9,294 nt of DNA from an uncultured bacterium (GTDB lineage: Bacteria > Hydrothermota > Tepidihabitantia > Tepidihabitantales > Tepidihabitantaceae). Each line of letters begins with the position of its first letter. The first letter of the stretch is position 1. Of the stretch, positions 6,275 to 9,294 are shown in pieces. The notes under the pieces are model-generated. The model was not told where the DNA came from and did not search any database. It saw only the letters and a list, made by a program, of their open reading frames with translations. The stretch covers positions 1 through 9,294 of the forward strand of contig CAKZPX010000187.1 of the NCBI GenBank assembly GCA_937139435.1, written 5' to 3'. Made by a program: the position numbers and the translations under genes.

Positions 6275-6301
6275 GTCAAATTGAACCCTTTTAATTTTTT
6301 C

Positions 6302-6329
6302 TTGACTGTTAAATAGAATAAATTATAAT
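6302..6329 (+). promoter_or_regulatory. Sigma70-type promoter of the eight-repeat propeller gene
   Basis: TTGACT (6302-6307), a 16-nt spacer and TATAAT (6324-6329). The start is expected near 6336, giving a leader of about 48 nt that ends in a strong AAAGGAGGAG site. GTCAAG (6270-6275) and CTTGAC (6301-6306) form an inverted pair with the divergent promoter's -35. Confidence 0.8.
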
Positions 6330-6383
6330 AGACAGAAAGGTGAGCAAATTCCTTAAAACAAACACTTCCCAAAGGAGGAGTTT

Positions 6384-7997
6384 ATGAATAAAAAGTTATC
6401 CCTGATACTGGGAGCGGTCCTGTTTTTTATCACCTCGGTTCCGGCAACAGACGGACCGGTATGGGTGAGGTTATATAACGGACCGGCAAATAGTGATGAG
6501 GTTGTTTGTGCGGTGTTGACTGATGGAGAAAGGAATGTGGTTGTTGTTGGTTCCAGCCCGGGAACTGGCACCGCTTATGACATTGTGGTTTTAAAGTATT
6601 CGCCTAATGGCGACTCTATATGGGTCAAGCGGATCGCTGGTTCTGGTCTGTCCAATGATTATGCCCGGGCCGCAGCGGTTGATGCCAGTGGTGCAATCTA
6701 TCTTACCGCCATAACCGGTATCTATCCTGATTATAACATCTTAACATTGAAACTCAATCCGGATGGGTCTGAGGCGTGGCGTGCCACCTATCAGGGTTCA
6801 GCCGGAAGAGCGGACGAGCCGGTGGCAATGGTCATTGATGGTTCGGGCAATGTGTATGTTACCGGTTCTGAGACCGATGCCAATGGTGTAACCGATATTG
6901 TCACCATAAAATACACCGCTACCGGTGGTCAGGCATGGGTTGCTTATTATGATGGTGGTGCTTCTGATGTGCCGGCAGATATTGCGGTTGCACCGGATGG
7001 TTCGGTTTATGTTGCGGGCAGCAGTCTTCAGGGCAGTTATGATGATATTGTGACGGTGAAATATAATACCGGTGGTGGACAGGAGTGGGCGATGCTGTTT
7101 AACGGCTCCAACGCACCTGATAACGGTAAAAGTGTCGCGGTGGACGCTAATGGCAACTGTTATGTAACCGGTAAGACCGCTACCGCACCACCTCCGGGCG
7201 GGCAATACAACCTTGTTACATTAAAGTACAGTCCGGCGGGTAATCAGTTGTGGCAGAAGGTTTACACTGGTTTTAACCGGGGTGTGGAACCGACAGACTT
7301 AGTTGCCGGAGCAACTGCCCTGTATCTGACCGGAACGGTAACCGGCACCGCCAACACCGATATTCTTACTATCGCCTATAACCTTAACACCGGCGATACA
7401 CTCTGGGCAAGGCGGTTTAACGGTGTGGCGAACAAAAACGATGAGGGAAACAGACTGGTTCTGGATGCAGCAGGACGGATTCATGTGATAGGTTCCAGTC
7501 AGGACGCCAACTCCCGCTCTGATTACTGCCGGTTGCGTTATTCTAACAGCGGGGTACTGCAGGGTAGCGGAATTTACAACGGTGCCTTTAATAACGATGA
7601 CAAAGGTGTCGGGATTGCGGTGGATGGCAATATGGATGTGGTGATTACCGGTGTTAGTTTTGGCGGGACAAGTATAATGAGTTATGACATCCTTACCGTG
7701 AAGTATGATTCGGCTGCTCCTGGGGTAAATGAGCACATCCTGTTCCCGGGTGTCTCTTCCGGGCTCAGGGTTTATCCCAATCCTGCCCGGGGACGGGTTA
7801 ACCTTGGTGTGGATGCTGATAAACCGGTGCTGATAAGGGTGTGGAGTGCGAGCGGAAATCTGTGTCAGGAGGTTAAACTGCCGGCTGGAGGGAAGAATGG
7901 TTATAACCTGGATATTAATGGGTTAAGTTCTGGTGTTTATATACTGGAAATGCAAGCCGGTAACAGGCGGGAAAAGGGTAAAATTGTAGTTGAGTAG
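6384..7997 (+). CDS. Secreted eight-repeat beta-propeller (SBBP-like) protein with a T9SS sorting domain
   Basis: This 537-residue protein has a signal peptide (MNKKLSLILGAVLFF, cut near SVPA at about 21). About eight repeats of 45-55 residues run from about 25 to 444, each built as 'D...A.AVD..GN.YVTG.....  .YDIVTVKY...G...W...YNG'. Clear YDI/T.KY strands end near 72, 123, 177, 227, 281, 331, 386 and 441. The last repeat lacks its W...YNG strand, while an extra one (PVWVRLYNG, 25-33) stands at the N-terminus, which is the 'velcro' closure of a propeller ring. Residues 460-537 (LRVYPNPARG ... LSSGVYILEM ... KGKIVVE) are a type A T9SS sorting domain. AGGAGG (6373-6378) is 5 nt before the ATG. 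It is likely a surface or extracellular protein; ligand unknown. It appears to be monocistronic. Confidence 0.87.
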   Translation: MNKKLSLILGAVLFFITSVPATDGPVWVRLYNGPANSDEVVCAVLTDGERNVVVVGSSPGTGTAYDIVVLKYSPNGDSIWVKRIAGSGLSNDYARAAAVDASGAIYLTAITGIYPDYNILTLKLNPDGSEAWRATYQGSAGRADEPVAMVIDGSGNVYVTGSETDANGVTDIVTIKYTATGGQAWVAYYDGGASDVPADIAVAPDGSVYVAGSSLQGSYDDIVTVKYNTGGGQEWAMLFNGSNAPDNGKSVAVDANGNCYVTGKTATAPPPGGQYNLVTLKYSPAGNQLWQKVYTGFNRGVEPTDLVAGATALYLTGTVTGTANTDILTIAYNLNTGDTLWARRFNGVANKNDEGNRLVLDAAGRIHVIGSSQDANSRSDYCRLRYSNSGVLQGSGIYNGAFNNDDKGVGIAVDGNMDVVITGVSFGGTSIMSYDILTVKYDSAAPGVNEHILFPGVSSGLRVYPNPARGRVNLGVDADKPVLIRVWSASGNLCQEVKLPAGGKNGYNLDINGLSSGVYILEMQAGNRREKGKIVVE

Positions 7998-8014
7998 CGG
8001 TTGATAAATTTTGC

Positions 8015-8043
8015 TTGACAAAAGGCACCAGGTAGGTTATAAT
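8015..8043 (+). promoter_or_regulatory. Perfect consensus promoter of the Kelch-protein gene
   Basis: TTGACA (8015-8020), a 17-nt spacer and TATAAT (8038-8043), all 12 consensus bases. It starts 18 nt after the stop of the preceding gene with no terminator between. The expected +1 is at about 8050, leaving a long leader. Confidence 0.88.
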
Positions 8044-8049
8044 AAAAGC

Positions 8050-8180
8050 GCGGGGTCTGCCTCCCCAAAATCGGCAGTAAGGGTTACACTGCCAGACCCG
8101 ATACAGGGTGTGGGTTGTCTTTAGTCTGAAAAGAAGAGGCAGACCGCAGTAAAGACATAAAAACCAAAAGGGAGGCATAG
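8050..8180 (+). promoter_or_regulatory. Structured 5' leader with alternative pairing over the ribosome binding site (candidate RNA switch)
   Basis: This leader of about 131 nt contains no coding frame. GGTCTGCCTC (8054-8063) pairs perfectly with GAGGCAGACC (8136-8145), closing a domain that includes the hairpin GGCAGT (8073-8078)/ACTGCC (8088-8093). The overlapping segment TGCCTCCC (8058-8065) pairs perfectly with GGGAGGCA (8170-8177), which is the Shine-Dalgarno of the next gene. The two pairings exclude each other. A third local option is GGGG (8052-8055) with CCCC (8063-8066). The complementarity is directly visible; the switch function is inferred. I could not match it to a known riboswitch class. 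Confidence 0.6.
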
Positions 8181-9294
8181 ATGACCAAAAGGTATAGGGT
8201 GTTATGGCTGCTATTAGCGGTTATAACACCAGCAGTGTTTGCCGCCTCCCCGGTTATATCTGCGAACAAGGTTCATTATCACTGGGCGCCAACCGCCCTT
8301 CACGCCGAGCCCTGCACCAGGACGGACTGTGATGAGGCGACCATCTGGCGTCCGGGTAGTGGAGCCAATCCGCAGGTTATCGGAGGCGGAACAGATGGAA
8401 CATGGGTGGCGATGCCTGCTCCGACCACTGAGCCAAACCGGATGTGTTCTGCCAACCCCTATGACGAAGTTAATATCAAGGTGTATATGATTGGTGGTGA
8501 CCCAGCAGGCTACTACGGTGTTAATAACTGCCAGCGTTTTGACCCGATAACGAACACCTGGACTGACCTGGCGAATATGCCTACCGCCTGCACCTGGCTG
8601 GATGGTGAAGGTTCATACTCCCGGAAGACGGGCAAGATCTATGTTGCGGGTGGTTATACCGGTAGCGCTATAAACAGCATGAAGATATACGATATCGCGA
8701 CCAACCAGTGGTCAACCGGGGCACCAATGCCCAGCGCAACTGTGGCGTATATGAGCGGTATCTGGAACGACTCGCTCATCTACATCCTGGGTGGTACTGG
8801 ACCAAATCTCGCAGGTAGCAATGTCGTCCAGGTTTACAACGTGAACCGGAACACCTGGACTACCGCCACCTCTCTGCCTGAGGCGGGTGATATGGGTTCG
8901 GGCACAATCGTTGGTGATACCATTTATATCACCAACGCCTACAACCGCACCAGCGGTGCCCTCTGGACGAATGCGCGCAAGGGCGCGATCAATCCGTCCA
9001 ATCCAACCCAGATTACCTGGTCGACCTGGACCGCTGTTCCCACACTCGGTTTTAATGGTGGCACAACCAGAGTCCAGGGCTGGATTTACCGCCTGGGTGG
9101 TTTTGGAACTCTATATACTGGAAGTCAACACAAGCGTGGCTGGCGCTATCATATCGCGACCGGTGCTTATGAAACCCTGCCCTGGTTACCCAGTCCACCC
9201 ACCACCGGTGTTGCCCGTTGCAACTTCCTCTCCCGCTGCGAGGCGACAAACGAACTGTTCAAAATCGCGGGTGATGATGAGGGTAACTGGAGTA
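8181..9294 (+). CDS. Secreted Kelch-type beta-propeller protein (3' end outside the window)
   Basis: The frame is open for 371 codons from ATG 8181 to the window edge. A signal peptide is clear (MTKRYR, a hydrophobic run and AVFAA, cut near residue 21-22). Kelch-like repeats follow, each with a Gly-Gly pair after a beta strand and a later Tyr/Phe-x6-Trp: VYMIGGD (101-107) with RFDPITNTW (119-127), IYVAGGY (153-159) with IYDIATNQW (169-177), IYILGGT (200-206) with VYNVNRNTW (218-226), and IYRLGGF (302-308). A Cys-containing segment (Cys45, Cys50, Cys89, Cys117, Cys137) may form disulfides outside the cell. GGGAGG (8170-8175) is 5 nt before the ATG and is a target of the leader pairing. Neighbouring secreted proteins carry a T9SS domain, so one is likely at the missing C-terminus; this is inference. 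Confidence 0.87.
   Translation, partial: MTKRYRVLWLLLAVITPAVFAASPVISANKVHYHWAPTALHAEPCTRTDCDEATIWRPGSGANPQVIGGGTDGTWVAMPAPTTEPNRMCSANPYDEVNIKVYMIGGDPAGYYGVNNCQRFDPITNTWTDLANMPTACTWLDGEGSYSRKTGKIYVAGGYTGSAINSMKIYDIATNQWSTGAPMPSATVAYMSGIWNDSLIYILGGTGPNLAGSNVVQVYNVNRNTWTTATSLPEAGDMGSGTIVGDTIYITNAYNRTSGALWTNARKGAINPSNPTQITWSTWTAVPTLGFNGGTTRVQGWIYRLGGFGTLYTGSQHKRGWRYHIATGAYETLPWLPSPPTTGVARCNFLSRCEATNELFKIAGDDEGNWS

Noticed and set aside
6798..7736. Two minus-strand open frames (135 and 145 codons) opposite the propeller gene
   Set aside because: They are antisense shadows of the repeat-rich gene, with Ile/His/Thr-rich sequence and no initiation signals.
8050..8180. Known riboswitch (c-di-GMP, TPP, SAM, cobalamin) or a tRNA in the leader
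   Set aside because: I could not find the conserved cores of these classes or a cloverleaf with a T-loop; only the alternative pairing is supported.
8163..8192. Direct repeat ACCAAAAGG at 8163-8171 and 8184-8192
   Set aside because: It is only 9 nt in A-rich sequence around the ribosome site and start; likely chance, with no third copy.
8239..8490. An 83-codon plus-strand open frame overlapping the start of the Kelch gene
   Set aside because: It is an out-of-frame shadow of the Kelch reading frame, which has a signal peptide, a ribosome site and Kelch motifs; the shadow is Arg/Pro-rich with no ribosome site.
1..9294. CRISPR arrays, insertion sequences, prophage or attachment sites
   Set aside because: No regularly spaced repeats, transposase or integrase motifs, or terminal inverted repeats were seen on either strand.

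Overview
The window looks like chromosomal DNA from an uncultured, Gram-negative-type bacterium that is probably an obligate or facultative anaerobe. Two proteins end in a type IX secretion (T9SS / Por) C-terminal sorting domain, which points to the Fibrobacterota-Chlorobiota-Bacteroidota sphere or to candidate phyla such as WOR-3/Stahlbacteria. Promoters here have textbook TTGACA/TATAAT boxes and most genes have strong GGAGG ribosome sites, which is unlike typical Bacteroidota. My best guess is a WOR-3-like candidate phylum, by inference only.

Layout. (1) At 1-117, minus strand, is the 5' end of a membrane glycosyltransferase-like gene that runs off the window. (2) From a sigma70-type promoter at 183-211, a six-gene plus-strand operon runs to a hairpin terminator at 5029-5057: ribosomal protein L27 (rpmA), a COG2220 metallo-beta-lactamase-fold hydrolase, the alpha and beta subunits of a two-subunit class I [4Fe-4S] fumarase, an iron-sulfur subunit ([2Fe-2S] plus two [4Fe-4S] motifs) and a fumarate reductase/succinate dehydrogenase-type flavoprotein. 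(3) A minus-strand pair follows at 6239-5079: a probable exported or lipid-anchored protein and a small T9SS cargo protein, driven by a consensus promoter that appears to start transcription exactly at the ATG (leaderless). (4) Divergent from it is an eight-repeat beta-propeller protein with a T9SS sorting domain (6384-7997). (5) A consensus promoter at 8015-8043 and a long structured leader precede a secreted Kelch-type propeller protein that runs off the right edge (8181-9294).

How it fits together. Fumarase and the reductase would interconvert malate, fumarate and succinate. The reductase has no membrane-anchor gene beside it, has Asn where FrdA/SdhA has the FAD-linking His, and its iron-sulfur subunit carries two cubane [4Fe-4S] motifs rather than the usual 4Fe/3Fe pair. 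All three point to a soluble enzyme working as a fumarate reductase with an unidentified electron donor, resembling thiol:fumarate reductase without its CCG domain. The right half of the window is devoted to exported, repeat-rich surface proteins.

The most interesting non-coding element is the leader at 8050-8180. One segment (8054-8065) can pair perfectly either with 8136-8145 (10 bp) or with the ribosome binding site of the Kelch gene (8 bp). The two pairings exclude each other, which is the layout of a translational RNA switch.
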